Origin: a virus
Direction: 5' to 3' (one strand)
Virus record (IMG/VR): IMGVR_UViG_3300005581_000023
Span: 1 to 47,995 of that record
DNA: 47,995 nucleotides
Position numbers and translations under genes: made by a program. Shown here one piece after another: positions 22,927 to 31,586 of the stretch; within the stretch, counting starts at the first letter, position 1; each line of letters begins with the position of its first letter. The notes beneath the pieces are model-generated. The model searched no databases and was not told where the DNA came from. It saw only the letters and a list, made by a program, of their open reading frames with translations.

Positions 22927-23645
22927 TGCGCTGCTCGCAGATCCGACCCGACTATAGGAACCCGCACAAAGGCTTCGTTAGCAAAAGATGCCATTGCTTC
23001 TTTGTACACTGCTTCCCAATTCTCAAGTCTAACATTTGTAGTAACAATTGTGGGCAAAGCCTTGTCGTATCTTAAACGCAAAATCTCATCAAAAGAAGAG
23101 TCGTTGTACTCAGATCCGTACTCTTTACCAAGATCATCGATAACAAGGACACGTACGTTAAGCCAGTCAAACTTAGAACGACCATGAAAACCGTCTAGTT
23201 CGTACATAGCCTCTCGCTTGTCTTCGGGAACAGCATCAAAAGTAGCCTTCTTACGAGACAAGAATTCGGGATATGTCATGTAGTAAATTGGCTTAAAATT
23301 TAAACCGTAATCTTTAGGATTAGTTCCCAAGACCTTGCATGCCTCTGCGTCGTAATCAGGTAACTGACGTAGAAACTCCATAGCAGCAACAACGGCGTGC
23401 GTTGTTTTTCCGATGCCTGGCCCCCCGTCAAAGAGAAGCCCAACACCGTTAATGCCAATGTTACCAATTTGCTTTATAACGTGACCTTTAGAAGCATCAT
23501 CAATCCAAGTCGATACTTCTTCTGGAAAATAACCTGCACGATCAATTATGTCCTGTGGCTCTAAACCAAAGAACCTACGCGGAATATTCGAAGTACGTGT
23601 TAACCAATGCCGTTTTAACGACGACAACCCATTTATGTCGTACAT
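22923..23645 (-). CDS. DnaC/IstB-like AAA+ ATPase (helicase loader)
   Basis: This 240-residue protein is an AAA+ ATPase of the DnaC/IstB group: Walker A GGPGIGKTT (74-82), Walker B VLVIDDLGKE (167-175), and sensor motif TIVTTNVRLENW near 205. Such loaders place DnaB on DNA, and a DnaB-like gene is encoded about 700 bases downstream. The start ATG is preceded by GGGGGAAAC. The C-terminus carries an FVRVPIVGSDLR arginine-rich end like the IstB/DnaC R-finger region. Confidence 0.85.
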   Translation of the reverse strand: MYDINGLSSLKRHWLTRTSNIPRRFFGLEPQDIIDRAGYFPEEVSTWIDDASKGHVIKQIGNIGINGVGLLFDGGPGIGKTTHAVVAAMEFLRQLPDYDAEACKVLGTNPKDYGLNFKPIYYMTYPEFLSRKKATFDAVPEDKREAMYELDGFHGRSKFDWLNVRVLVIDDLGKEYGSEYNDSSFDEILRLRYDKALPTIVTTNVRLENWEAVYKEAMASFANEAFVRVPIVGSDLRAAQ

Positions 23646-23663
23646 GTTTCCCCCAATTGTGTT

Positions 23664-23948
23664 CTATGCTTTGTAAAAAAGTTCCCCTGTAAAAGAAACT
23701 GGCTTACCCTTAACGTCAAGAGTTTCTCCAGCAACCATCTTTACTGACTTACGTGGGGTGTGTGCCAATACCTGTGCTTTAATCCAACGCTTGGCAGCAC
23801 TGGCGTTCTTCCATGCTGAAATGCTCTCACGAACTACAGTGACACTATCGTCACCGATAATTGAGAACTTTGTTAACCACGCTGATGCTTTTTCTGAAGG
23901 GTCTACTGAAATTGATGCTTCAACTTTAAATGTGTACTTCTTAGCCAT
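23664..23948 (-). CDS. Hypothetical basic protein, 94 aa
   Basis: This 94-residue protein has a beta-hairpin start (KKYTFKVEASISVDPSEKASAW in two pieces) and is basic toward the C-terminus (TPRKSVKMV). It shares eight bases with the small membrane-protein gene upstream and precedes the DnaC-like gene by 18 bases. No domain recognised. Confidence 0.5.
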   Translation of the reverse strand: MAKKYTFKVEASISVDPSEKASAWLTKFSIIGDDSVTVVRESISAWKNASAAKRWIKAQVLAHTPRKSVKMVAGETLDVKGKPVSFTGELFYKA

Positions 23949-24084
23949 TGTTCTTCTCTTTCTCCTGTAGGTGTTTTATAGTATTACGTAGTTCCATGTT
24001 ATCGCGCATAAATATCAAGATCAGAGTACCTGAACCAGCAAGTGCGATCATAATTGCAAGGAGTATTCCTGTATCTAAAATCAT
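23941..24084 (-). CDS. Small single-pass membrane protein, 47 aa
   Basis: This 47-residue frame runs from ATG 24084-24082 to TAA 23943-23941. Residues 5-26 are hydrophobic (TGILLAIMIALAGSGTLILIF), a likely transmembrane helix, and residues 27-47 are charged. The ATG overlaps the stop of the winged-helix gene as ATGA, with AGGAG upstream. In size and layout it could be a holin, an antiholin or a spanin-type partner, but it lies among replication genes and nothing proves this. Confidence 0.65.
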   Translation of the reverse strand: MILDTGILLAIMIALAGSGTLILIFMRDNMELRNTIKHLQEKEKNNG

Positions 24085-25052
24085 TGAGTTGCTCCTATTC
24101 GTTTTTCATAACGCTCTAATTGTGCACGACCAGAGAGCGAATTCTGGAACACACGACCGTCGCTGGCTGTGAGAGTGCCTGTCTTGACCGAAGTGTCTAC
24201 TGGTGCGTTTACCTTTGTCAAACCAAGATTTTCACGAGCCTGATTCATCTTCTTGCCAAATGAGGCTAAATACTTTTTGTAAAGGAAAGGAGCCTCATCA
24301 CCGATCTGCTCAAAATTTCTTTCATCCGCCAAAAACAAGCGAAGCAACTCAAGTTCGATTAAGGCTGTGGTTTGGTATTGCTTGCGGAACTTGCTGAGTG
24401 CCCCCGACAACTGTCGCACGTTAACGGTTCCTGGCAGGAGCGGGTAGCGTTTACCAACTCGATATGAGAATTCAGCAGCGACGTCCATTGGAGTCCACTC
24501 GTGCTCTGGTCGCTTTCCACGGGTCTTGGGGTCGTTTTTACGAACCCTAGTCTGCGGAGCATCCCTTTCCTCAACAAGTCCGAAACCTGCAAGATTGTCA
24601 CTGTCATCCTCGTATCTTCTCATAGGAACCTTTATCTCTTTCATTGAAACGGTTACGTTTCTAATATCTTTTAATTGATTACTATCTTGGCTATTAGGTA
24701 CTAATGGCTTATTGGCTATATGGCTACGTAACTTATAGTCACGTGAGGTGTGGACATTTGAGGCCCCAATCTCTTGGGCTTCTGCAGGCCCACTTGGGCT
24801 TGTAATGTCCAGCACATCTTTGCCATGGTATCCATTGGCTCTTTTGGTCTTAGATCTCTTAATAAACCCAGCCTCTTCCAAGGCTAGGAGGCCTCTACGG
24901 ACCGTCTTCTCGGTCACGTTGCCAGTCTGAGTACCCAACAAGGTATTTGTGGTCTCTAAACGGCCTTCAGAGCCCGCTAAATGGCATATGGTGGCCAAGA
25001 GTCGGAACTGAAAATCGGTTAAATTGGAAGAATACGCCTCTGGAGGCATCAT
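24081..25052 (-). CDS. Winged-helix DNA-binding protein (possible replication initiator)
   Basis: This 323-residue protein starts with a winged-helix domain (about 10-85): FQFRLLATICHLAG, TEKTVRRGLLALEEAGFIKR, then a basic wing. A flexible polar middle (about 90-190) is followed by a second helical domain (about 195-290) containing LPGTVNVRQLSGALSKFRK. This two-domain plan resembles phage DnaD-like or initiator proteins that work with a helicase loader, and a DnaC-like gene lies just downstream. The ATG pair at 25052 overlaps the previous stop as ATGA. Confidence 0.65.
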   Translation of the reverse strand: MMPPEAYSSNLTDFQFRLLATICHLAGSEGRLETTNTLLGTQTGNVTEKTVRRGLLALEEAGFIKRSKTKRANGYHGKDVLDITSPSGPAEAQEIGASNVHTSRDYKLRSHIANKPLVPNSQDSNQLKDIRNVTVSMKEIKVPMRRYEDDSDNLAGFGLVEERDAPQTRVRKNDPKTRGKRPEHEWTPMDVAAEFSYRVGKRYPLLPGTVNVRQLSGALSKFRKQYQTTALIELELLRLFLADERNFEQIGDEAPFLYKKYLASFGKKMNQARENLGLTKVNAPVDTSVKTGTLTASDGRVFQNSLSGRAQLERYEKRIGATQ

Positions 25053-25633
25053 GGGCTGTCGTCAAAAGGTGAGATGTCTTTTGAGTCCCTGTCCTCCTCT
25101 AAGCGTTCACGTATAGTCTCAGTCAAGATGTCCATAACCGCAGAGGTTACATAGGCAGTGATGCTCTCAGCAAATAGCGCCAGACTGTTGACCATTACCA
25201 CGTGAAGGTCTTCTGTCCTAAAATCATCGTCTTCATAGTCAATCTCAATCAGATCAAGTCCGTCACTAATGTCCCACGTGTCTAACCCGTAGTCTTCAAG
25301 TGAGTGCAGGACTGTGTGAATTTCGTCGCTGTCATCCCAAACAACTCCTAATACGTCCCCAACATTTACTTTCCTTATTACTTCCTTTATTGGGTTTGTG
25401 CAAAAAGTTACGTCGTCGTGGTCGCTGGCATACTCGTCATATCCAGCCTCTTCTGAGAAAAAGAGTTGATAATTTCCAGTGCCCAAAACTGCGTGCATCG
25501 CTGACTTTGCAAACATCCCATACTCAAGGATTGGTATTAAAAATTCTGATCCTGGGTACTTAACTTGTAACTCTTTTATGGCTTTTGTTACATCAACTTC
25601 CGCGTTAAAACTTACAAGAATAATCTTCTTCAT
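25049..25633 (-). CDS. Hypothetical acidic protein, 194 aa
   Basis: This 194-residue protein is very acidic, with runs such as DYEDDDFRTED near 131-141 and a C-terminal DRDSKDISPFDDSP. Its first 10 residues form a beta strand (KKIILVSFNA), and a helical segment is at 148-180. Acidic phage proteins sometimes mimic DNA or inhibit host factors, but there is no specific support here. One-base TAATG overlap with the membrane-protein gene; ATGA overlap downstream. Confidence 0.55.
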   Translation of the reverse strand: MKKIILVSFNAEVDVTKAIKELQVKYPGSEFLIPILEYGMFAKSAMHAVLGTGNYQLFFSEEAGYDEYASDHDDVTFCTNPIKEVIRKVNVGDVLGVVWDDSDEIHTVLHSLEDYGLDTWDISDGLDLIEIDYEDDDFRTEDLHVVMVNSLALFAESITAYVTSAVMDILTETIRERLEEDRDSKDISPFDDSP

Positions 25634-25905
25634 TACAAGCCCCCTAAACGAGGGACTCTTGTAACGGTAGGCTTATTCAAGTACTTACTGATAAGTATTG
25701 AAACTAATGTGGCAGCAGGTACAACGACTAATAATTTAATGTCGTCTACACCCAACAAATATAGGGCACCAGTATTTAACGGTAATGTGAGGAATTTGTT
25801 TAAAACAGAGATTCCAAAAAAATCTATTGTGATTAAGTTTATAAACTCAACCAAATATCCAACAGCGGCTCCTGCAATGATTATCGATATAAGTAGGTCA
25901 GTCAT
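25633..25905 (-). CDS. Membrane protein, possible holin, 90 aa
   Basis: This 90-residue protein has two or three hydrophobic stretches: about 3-28 (LLISIIIAGAAVGYLVEF), about 48-60, and about 67-83 (IKLLVVVPAATLVSILI), ending in a basic tail. The start ATG 25905-25903 is preferred over a TTG 12 codons earlier that would overlap the tail gene above. It directly follows the last tail gene, a place where phages commonly put holins. No endolysin gene is recognisable beside it. Confidence 0.55.
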   Translation of the reverse strand: MTDLLISIIIAGAAVGYLVEFINLITIDFFGISVLNKFLTLPLNTGALYLLGVDDIKLLVVVPAATLVSILISKYLNKPTVTRVPRLGGL

Positions 25906-25915
25906 GACCCAGATA

Positions 25916-27910
25916 CTACACCTGGTTGCTTGTGTACTCAACTTCTTCTAGGCTTCTAATTCTCCACACAGAGTTCATTGGAAGCCAAGAAATTAGGGTG
26001 TCTGCCAATCGTGCAATTTTGGTTGGCTTGTTGTAGTACATGTGGGTAAACGATGCGCTTGGTGTTCCTTCCCAAAAAGCCCCGATGTCTACAGGAAGAT
26101 CTCCGTCAAAATACTCTGTGCCTTTTAACCCAATAACGCCAAATTCTTCAAGGTCTGTAGCAGGGTTTACTGAGGGGCCATACACAGCAACCCCTCCTTT
26201 TTCAAATTGAACACAGTCAATAAACACACTAGTAGAAGTTCCTTGAATAGAAAATGATGGGGTTACTGTTATGTCTGTCAAGTCGTTAGGAAGTACTTTG
26301 CTGACGTAACAACGTTGCCACTCACCCTCAGTTGAGGGAAACGTCGAGTAAGTGACTGATGTCCCAGACGTTATTGTGACTGTAACGTCAACGTCAGAGT
26401 TTACGTACGCAGACAAGGTGTAATACTTTCCTGGAACTAACCCATCTTCAATTGTCAAAGGGTTTGCTTCTAAAACCCAATCTGTACCTGAGATTTTTGC
26501 AGAGTATGCGCCAGTATGGGCATCGTCTGGGATATTTGGATCTCTTGTCAATGTTCCATCAGTTAAAGTCCAGTTAGTTGCATCCTCTTCAAATGAAGGA
26601 TTTAAAACAAAATTAGTTTTATTAGGGGTAAGAAATACGTCGACTGCTCGTGCCTCATCAAACGCAGCAACTGTTCCTGGTTGAAAACATATTTGGTCAA
26701 TGTAGTAGGTGCCTGATGCAGAGTAACTAATCTCTAGGGAAGCATAAGCCGACAATAACGGAGAAGTAACAGCAAAGTCACTTCTACTCCAAACAGATCC
26801 CGCAGTTGCTGGAGTTGAAGTACTGGTTGAAATTAATACGCCTTTTATATTAAACCATTTAATCACAATTCCAATAGTGCCATCACTTCCAGGAGATTTT
26901 TTCTGTAAGGAGACAACGTAATCTGTGTCTTCTTTTACTGGAACTCCTCTGCGAATCGGGTTTGTAGTTCCATTTACCATTTTGCCAGCACCAGAACTAC
27001 CTACAATTTTACAAGCATGCGTAGTATCTACAGCGTTCACATGTGGTTCAGGAACCTGCTCTATTGAAGAAGATAAAGTTGCGGTTGAAGATACCCAGTT
27101 TCCTACTCCTCTGTAAAAAGTAGAGTCTTGAAAAGTAAGCATAAGATTTGTGGACACAGTGATAACTGGTGCATAACTTGTTAGTGACTCTACGTACGTG
27201 GACAATCCAATTGGGATTCCTTTATTTTTGTACAAAAACAATGCTTCTCTAACAAGTACTTTTTGATTTTTAATTGGTATTCCTGATTCTGAAGGTAAAC
27301 CTAACGCACGTGTTTGATTTCGTAGCAGTGAAAAAGGAATTTCATCTTGTGACCGTTGCGGCAACATTGCGTCTGCATAGGTTAACAATTGTTCGTGCGT
27401 AAAAGAAAACCCATCTAAAAATAATGCTAAATCAGAGTCTGTGTTTACAGTTCCAAGTGGGCTTTGCTCGTCGCTTGTATAAACTCTAGGAAGTATATCT
27501 AACAACTTTTTTTGAGTCTCATGGTTACTTGGAATTAGATCATTAACTTCACCTGCTTTTACCCAAATATTTTGATCAGTAAACAACCACATAGTGTAGT
27601 AAACCTGTTTACCTGACATTAAAGGAATTGAATCAGGGTTTTCAAACCCATCATCAAACTCTTGTTTAAAAACTGTTCCTTCTGTTGCATACTTTTCCCA
27701 TACAATAACCCCGTCTTCAGAATTTTCAGAAAAACCATTTTGATTTCTGGTTAATCTAATCCTAGTAAATTCTCCAGCAGGATCTTGCCAAGTTACCGCA
27801 ACTTCTGTAAACGAGACAACAGTTGAACGCATTGGTTCAACAGAGTAAGAAAGTTTTGGTGCATCACCGTACGTGTTTGTACTATAGATAAAATTGCCGT
27901 ATTTAGCCAT
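25916..27910 (-). CDS. Tail protein I-like with carbohydrate-binding-like domains
   Basis: This 664-residue protein combines parts. Residues about 15-110 look like a fibronectin III-type beta sandwich. Residues about 130-255 resemble the tail-protein I (gpI) baseplate domain (LLDILPRVYTSDEQSPLG, then a LPQRSQDEIP and RALGLPS segment). Two jelly-roll modules follow, about 260-420 and 435-575, each with the pattern NPSFE..W and closing I(D/C)QxCFQ/VQF, like CBM4-type carbohydrate-binding folds. The last 85 residues join to the baseplate or fiber tip. It likely connects fibers to the baseplate or binds host glycans. The gene has AAGGAG upstream and ends the tail operon. Confidence 0.7.
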   Translation of the reverse strand: MAKYGNFIYSTNTYGDAPKLSYSVEPMRSTVVSFTEVAVTWQDPAGEFTRIRLTRNQNGFSENSEDGVIVWEKYATEGTVFKQEFDDGFENPDSIPLMSGKQVYYTMWLFTDQNIWVKAGEVNDLIPSNHETQKKLLDILPRVYTSDEQSPLGTVNTDSDLALFLDGFSFTHEQLLTYADAMLPQRSQDEIPFSLLRNQTRALGLPSESGIPIKNQKVLVREALFLYKNKGIPIGLSTYVESLTSYAPVITVSTNLMLTFQDSTFYRGVGNWVSSTATLSSSIEQVPEPHVNAVDTTHACKIVGSSGAGKMVNGTTNPIRRGVPVKEDTDYVVSLQKKSPGSDGTIGIVIKWFNIKGVLISTSTSTPATAGSVWSRSDFAVTSPLLSAYASLEISYSASGTYYIDQICFQPGTVAAFDEARAVDVFLTPNKTNFVLNPSFEEDATNWTLTDGTLTRDPNIPDDAHTGAYSAKISGTDWVLEANPLTIEDGLVPGKYYTLSAYVNSDVDVTVTITSGTSVTYSTFPSTEGEWQRCYVSKVLPNDLTDITVTPSFSIQGTSTSVFIDCVQFEKGGVAVYGPSVNPATDLEEFGVIGLKGTEYFDGDLPVDIGAFWEGTPSASFTHMYYNKPTKIARLADTLISWLPMNSVWRIRSLEEVEYTSNQV

Positions 27911-27923
27911 TTGTTACTACTCC

Positions 27924-28313
27924 TTATGATGCAGCAAGATCGCCTGTAAGTGCCCATTCATTAGCAGCGATTTTAATGAGTGAAACTTCAGCGTATTGTC
28001 CTGAGATCTTTACGTAACTTGATCTAGACCTCAAGGTTACTCCAACAGCAGCAGTAACTGATACTGCGCCTGATCCTTTTTGAAAAAGAACAAAGGTTTG
28101 ACCAATTGTAAAGTTGTAAGTAGTTTCTGCAGGTACTGTTACCGTTACAGCAGATCCGCTTGTAAAAACAACTTCTTTTCCAGCGTCTGCTTCTGCCAAG
28201 GTGTACGACGTTCCTGAGACTGTTTGAATACCTCGTTGACTAGATCCTGCAACAGAAACTGCTAAATCAACCCATTCTGATCCTGTATAAACTTGCGCTG
28301 ATTTATAAGCCAT
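27924..28313 (-). CDS. Tail fiber-tip-like protein, 129 aa (paralog of 44925-45290)
   Basis: This 129-residue protein is almost all beta strand and Ser/Thr/Val-rich. Its C-terminal 90 residues align by eye with the protein encoded at 44925-45290: YTLAEADAGKEV against YTAVLADVDKFL, GSGAVSVTAAVGVT against GSGQITFTPTAGVT, and a closing WALTGDLAA against WVAFGDLSA. This looks like a fiber or collar domain. It sits between a fiber gene and the gpI-like gene, which supports a tail-tip role. TAATG overlap with the gene above. Confidence 0.6.
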   Translation of the reverse strand: MAYKSAQVYTGSEWVDLAVSVAGSSQRGIQTVSGTSYTLAEADAGKEVVFTSGSAVTVTVPAETTYNFTIGQTFVLFQKGSGAVSVTAAVGVTLRSRSSYVKISGQYAEVSLIKIAANEWALTGDLAAS

Positions 28314-29065
28314 TACATTCCTCCTAAAAGAAAGGGACTAAGAAGGTCAGTTACTGAGTCAACAGGTACTGAGATAGAAACATTTGCAGAGCCATCAAAA
28401 GATGTTCCGTTAATAGTTCTTGCAGTGGCTAATTTTGTAGCAGTGGCAGCATTGCCTGGAATATCAGAAGACCAAGTTGTTGCATAGTTGGTTCCAGAAC
28501 TTTTTGCTAAAACTTGACCAGTTGTACCGCCTGCAGGGACAGTAGCAGCCTCAGCAATAACTCCAGGGGTAGAGGTAGAGTTAACCCAAATTGTTCCAGC
28601 GGGAACAGAAGATGGCTGAGTAGACGCGTAGACTACGGGTACTACTTGCTTACCACTTGTGTACAAGTTTCCAGCAGCGTCCACTTTAGAAACCACTGTT
28701 CCAGCAGATGTTTGAAACTCAACGAGTGAGGCTGTTTGGCTACTAACTGCCTTAACTATTAGGCTAGTAGAGGTAGTGGCGGTACTTTGGATCGTGCTTC
28801 CGCCATCAGCCTGGACGTAGTTAGCATAAACTTCGCCTAAACCAAATTCAATGTTTTCTAAACGGTCTTTTAACGAGTTCCAAACGGTCACTGTTTGATC
28901 AAACTCACCGTTCCAGTCACTGCTTGTACTGATATAGGTTCCCAAGTTTACTTCAAGTGCAAGAACTTCAGTTTGAAGAGTGTTGATGTGCTCTGCCACA
29001 ACTGTGTCAGTAAAGTCAATTTTATCAATTAACAAATTTGCTGGTGGGGTGCCTGGATAACCCAT
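28313..29065 (-). CDS. Tail fiber protein
   Basis: This 250-residue protein has a helical, coiled-coil-like N-terminal part (about 20-85) and a Ser/Thr/Ala-rich beta-repetitive rest. The motifs GNAATATKLATARTINGTSFDGSANVSI (in pieces, about 203-230) and VPAGGTTGQVLAKSSGTNYATTW are typical of phage tail-fiber collagen or tip repeats. It would be the long fiber or its connector. The start ATG has AAAGGAAG upstream. A 60-base gap precedes the gp5-like gene downstream of it. Confidence 0.75.
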   Translation of the reverse strand: MGYPGTPPANLLIDKIDFTDTVVAEHINTLQTEVLALEVNLGTYISTSSDWNGEFDQTVTVWNSLKDRLENIEFGLGEVYANYVQADGGSTIQSTATTSTSLIVKAVSSQTASLVEFQTSAGTVVSKVDAAGNLYTSGKQVVPVVYASTQPSSVPAGTIWVNSTSTPGVIAEAATVPAGGTTGQVLAKSSGTNYATTWSSDIPGNAATATKLATARTINGTSFDGSANVSISVPVDSVTDLLSPFLLGGM

Positions 29066-29125
29066 GTGTGACTTCCTTTCAAACCGTAATGCTCTATTTT
29101 CGTTGGTTTACGCTTTAATTACTTG

Positions 29126-29602
29126 CTAAACCCCGTGGGTATGTCCAATTGCTGCTTTTCCAGGCATTTGTGACTCTAAAGATGTGATGCGCTCTTCGTG
29201 ATTTTTAAGTTTGTTTGCCATTAATAGGAGAGTGTCAGTCAGGTCAACTTCCATAGTTCCATCAGGCATTGCATTTATTTTTAAATACGGAGTTAGAGCA
29301 GTAATAACTATTGAGTTTTGTAATGGTTTTACATAAATCTGTTTGTTATCCCCTTGATTTTTTCCAAAAACCCCAAGCCACATAGGGTAGTCAGGATCCC
29401 CACCAATATAGATAACCCAAACACCTTGACCAATTACGGGGGGCTCTGTGTGGATACTGGAAGGTTCGGAAGGCCAAACCCACCCTGTAACTTCGTTTCC
29501 AGTAGTTTGTACTTGAAGCCTTAACCTACGAAGGTTTTCAGGGTCTTTATTGTCCCTAACAGTGGCTCTGTATATTCCAGTAAACTTTTTAGAGTCATCC
29601 AC
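29126..29602 (-). CDS. gp5/VgrG-like OB-fold spike protein
   Basis: This 158-residue protein begins with an OB-fold of the T4 gp5 or VgrG kind: GIYRATVRDNKDPENLRRLR, an LQVQTTGNEVTGWVWP strand, and GQGVWVIYIGGDPDYPMWLGVFG near 60-80. It ends in HTHGV, which could bind a metal ion, but no clear beta-helix spike follows, so the tip is short. These proteins form the central needle of contractile baseplates. Start is GTG 29602-29600, sharing one base with the stop of the J-like gene. Confidence 0.75.
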   Translation of the reverse strand: MDDSKKFTGIYRATVRDNKDPENLRRLRLQVQTTGNEVTGWVWPSEPSSIHTEPPVIGQGVWVIYIGGDPDYPMWLGVFGKNQGDNKQIYVKPLQNSIVITALTPYLKINAMPDGTMEVDLTDTLLLMANKLKNHEERITSLESQMPGKAAIGHTHGV

Positions 29603-31182
29603 TACACAGCGCCAATGTTTACGTTTGCTTCTTGAAAACGAAATATTTCTCCTGGCAAACCTTCTAAGGTCAATACCCCTGATCCTCCTTCGCGGTGAAG
29701 GTCTACCACACGAACATTTTTTACGCCCCTAGCAGTTTGCAAAGTTGCTTCAATGTGTTGTGGGGGTATGGTCTGTTCAAAAAACATTCCTGAATAACCA
29801 TAAACGTCTAAAAGTTTTCTTTTAATATTGGCAGTAACTTCAGTAGCAGTATATTGTCTTTGTTTTTCAAATAAAATACTGATTATCGCATCAACGTATG
29901 TTGGGGGTGCAACAGTTACAGTTGTACCTATTAGTAATTTACTTGTTTCAGGTGACCCATTTAAAAAGTCTTCTAAGTCTTCTTTTAAATTAAGCCATCC
30001 AATTGTAGGTTCTCCTTCTGAATCTAACCCAGGAGCCAAGTCTTGGTCATCCGCATCTACGTTTGGTGCGATGTACAAGGTAACGGAAGTCCAAACGTCT
30101 GCAGTTGCGTTTGCTTTAGATACTCCGTTTCCACTTGTTGGAACTCCTAATGCTAAATCTGCATAATCTTGTAAAGTAACCGCTCTATTATTTGCCCGTA
30201 GATTTAATGGCGCATTAAAACGGATCTGCTCTGTTGATTCAGGGCTAGACCCTCCAACACCTACAGCAGAGTTTGTTACTGTAATGCTTGATTGAATTGC
30301 TGTTGTTTCGGCATCACTTAATCCTGGTATGTAAACAATTTCGTTTAAAACGTTTACTTTTACGTTTCCAATATTTCCGCCACCAATAGTGTACTTTGCA
30401 CGTATTTCTGAATACAGGGTAGGAATTGAACCCGATACTCCGTCTCCAAAATTTACGTAAACAATGTCGTCTTCGTCAGTAAAAGATGAAAACACTAAAT
30501 CATTTGGGCCGTAATCAAAGAGGTGCTGTACACCTTCCCATTTAACAAACTCAGTTCCTTCTTGCACATAGATTTCGATACTTCCATTGATAACAGGTAC
30601 TTCCCCAAGTTCAAACAACATATTAGGTATTCCTGCTGACGTACCAATTAATTCTCCGTCGCTAGTTGCGTTGTCTGCAACATGCACTACTGACCGACCA
30701 TGTAAACCTAAGACAGTGGCAGTACCTGGAATACCATCTTCTTGAGCGTAAATGTACGCATCACCTGATGTTGTAAACATTACTGTTTGAACGGTATCAC
30801 CAATCTTTATTTCTCCAGAGACAATAGTGCCGTCTGGTATTGTTACATTTGTTGTAGAACTGTTTGAAAAAGTTAAAGTAGTTGTACTTTGACTGTAACC
30901 TGCTGGGGAATAACCAAAAGTTTGAGCAAGATTTAAAACGCTACGTCTTTGAGTAGCGGTTCCAATAAATGCCTCGTTAGCCGTACGATCAATGTAATAC
31001 GCCATTAGATCGCCAAGATAAGCAAATGCCTCTATTAACGCTACGCCAAAATCAGCGGCGTCGTCCCCAGTCCAATCGGGTATGCGAGCCTTAACACGTG
31101 CAATTAGATCTTCTCTAATTGAGTAAAAATCTTTACTTGTGTAGTCTACTGAAATTGGAATTGACGATGCTGCAGATGTCAT
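29602..31182 (-). CDS. Baseplate J-like (T4 gp6-like) wedge protein
   Basis: This 526-residue protein matches baseplate J/gp6 proteins: an N-terminal DYTSKDFYSIREDLIARVKARIPDWTGDDAADFG block in pieces over residues 9-47, LIEAFAYLGDLMAYYIDRTANEAFIGTATQRRSVLNLA (in part) at about 49-86, and the C-terminal IPPQHIEATLQTARGVKNVRVVDL. It forms the wedge ring around the hub. It sits between gp25-like and gp5-like genes as in T4-related clusters. ATG with GAGGAG upstream; ATGA overlap. Confidence 0.85.
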   Translation of the reverse strand: MTSAASSIPISVDYTSKDFYSIREDLIARVKARIPDWTGDDAADFGVALIEAFAYLGDLMAYYIDRTANEAFIGTATQRRSVLNLAQTFGYSPAGYSQSTTTLTFSNSSTTNVTIPDGTIVSGEIKIGDTVQTVMFTTSGDAYIYAQEDGIPGTATVLGLHGRSVVHVADNATSDGELIGTSAGIPNMLFELGEVPVINGSIEIYVQEGTEFVKWEGVQHLFDYGPNDLVFSSFTDEDDIVYVNFGDGVSGSIPTLYSEIRAKYTIGGGNIGNVKVNVLNEIVYIPGLSDAETTAIQSSITVTNSAVGVGGSSPESTEQIRFNAPLNLRANNRAVTLQDYADLALGVPTSGNGVSKANATADVWTSVTLYIAPNVDADDQDLAPGLDSEGEPTIGWLNLKEDLEDFLNGSPETSKLLIGTTVTVAPPTYVDAIISILFEKQRQYTATEVTANIKRKLLDVYGYSGMFFEQTIPPQHIEATLQTARGVKNVRVVDLHREGGSGVLTLEGLPGEIFRFQEANVNIGAV

Positions 31183-31586
31183 GATGAGATCTCCTCATAA
31201 AATGGGTTAGTTGAATCTATGATTAAAAATCCTATTTCCGTGTTTACTTCTTTTTTGTCTGGAAGCGAATAGGTTATTAGAACCTTTATCTCTCCTGAAA
31301 CATCGTCAGGTGTTACTGTAACATCCCCCAGTTCTAACGCCGAAAGCCATTCAGGAAATGCTTGTTCTATAGTGTTTTGTATTTCTACGCTTGCGATATC
31401 TTGGTTATTAAATATAGTAAAAGGAATGTTAGTACCAAAGTCTGGCTGCATTACGCGCTCTCGAAGAGCGGTTCCAATAACCGACCTAACCCGATCTCCC
31501 CAAAATTTTTGTGGCGTCTCTGCTTTGGCAATATTTCCAAAAGAGTCAAGTGAAAAGGGTAAAGAAATTGCCGATTGTGTGTTCAT
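31179..31586 (-). CDS. Baseplate wedge gp25-like protein
   Basis: This 135-residue protein is a gp25/lysozyme-like baseplate protein with GDRVRSVIGTALRERVMQPDFGT, an IEQAFPEWL helix and beta strands near the end. These proteins link the wedge to sheath and tube. The start ATG 31586-31584 overlaps the hub stop as ATGA with GGTGG upstream; a GTG four codons earlier is the other option. It precedes the J-like gene, as is usual. Confidence 0.85.
   Translation of the reverse strand: MNTQSAISLPFSLDSFGNIAKAETPQKFWGDRVRSVIGTALRERVMQPDFGTNIPFTIFNNQDIASVEIQNTIEQAFPEWLSALELGDVTVTPDDVSGEIKVLITYSLPDKKEVNTEIGFLIIDSTNPFYEEISS

Noticed and set aside
22774-23187. 137-codon plus-strand frame opposite the SWIM and DnaC-like genes
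   Set aside because: Both opposing genes have clear motifs (CxC-CxH and Walker A/B), so this frame is a shadow.
29066-29125. Hairpin in the 60-base gap before the fiber gene
   Set aside because: Only AAACC/GGTTT could pair, with a loop near 20 bases, so it is not convincing.
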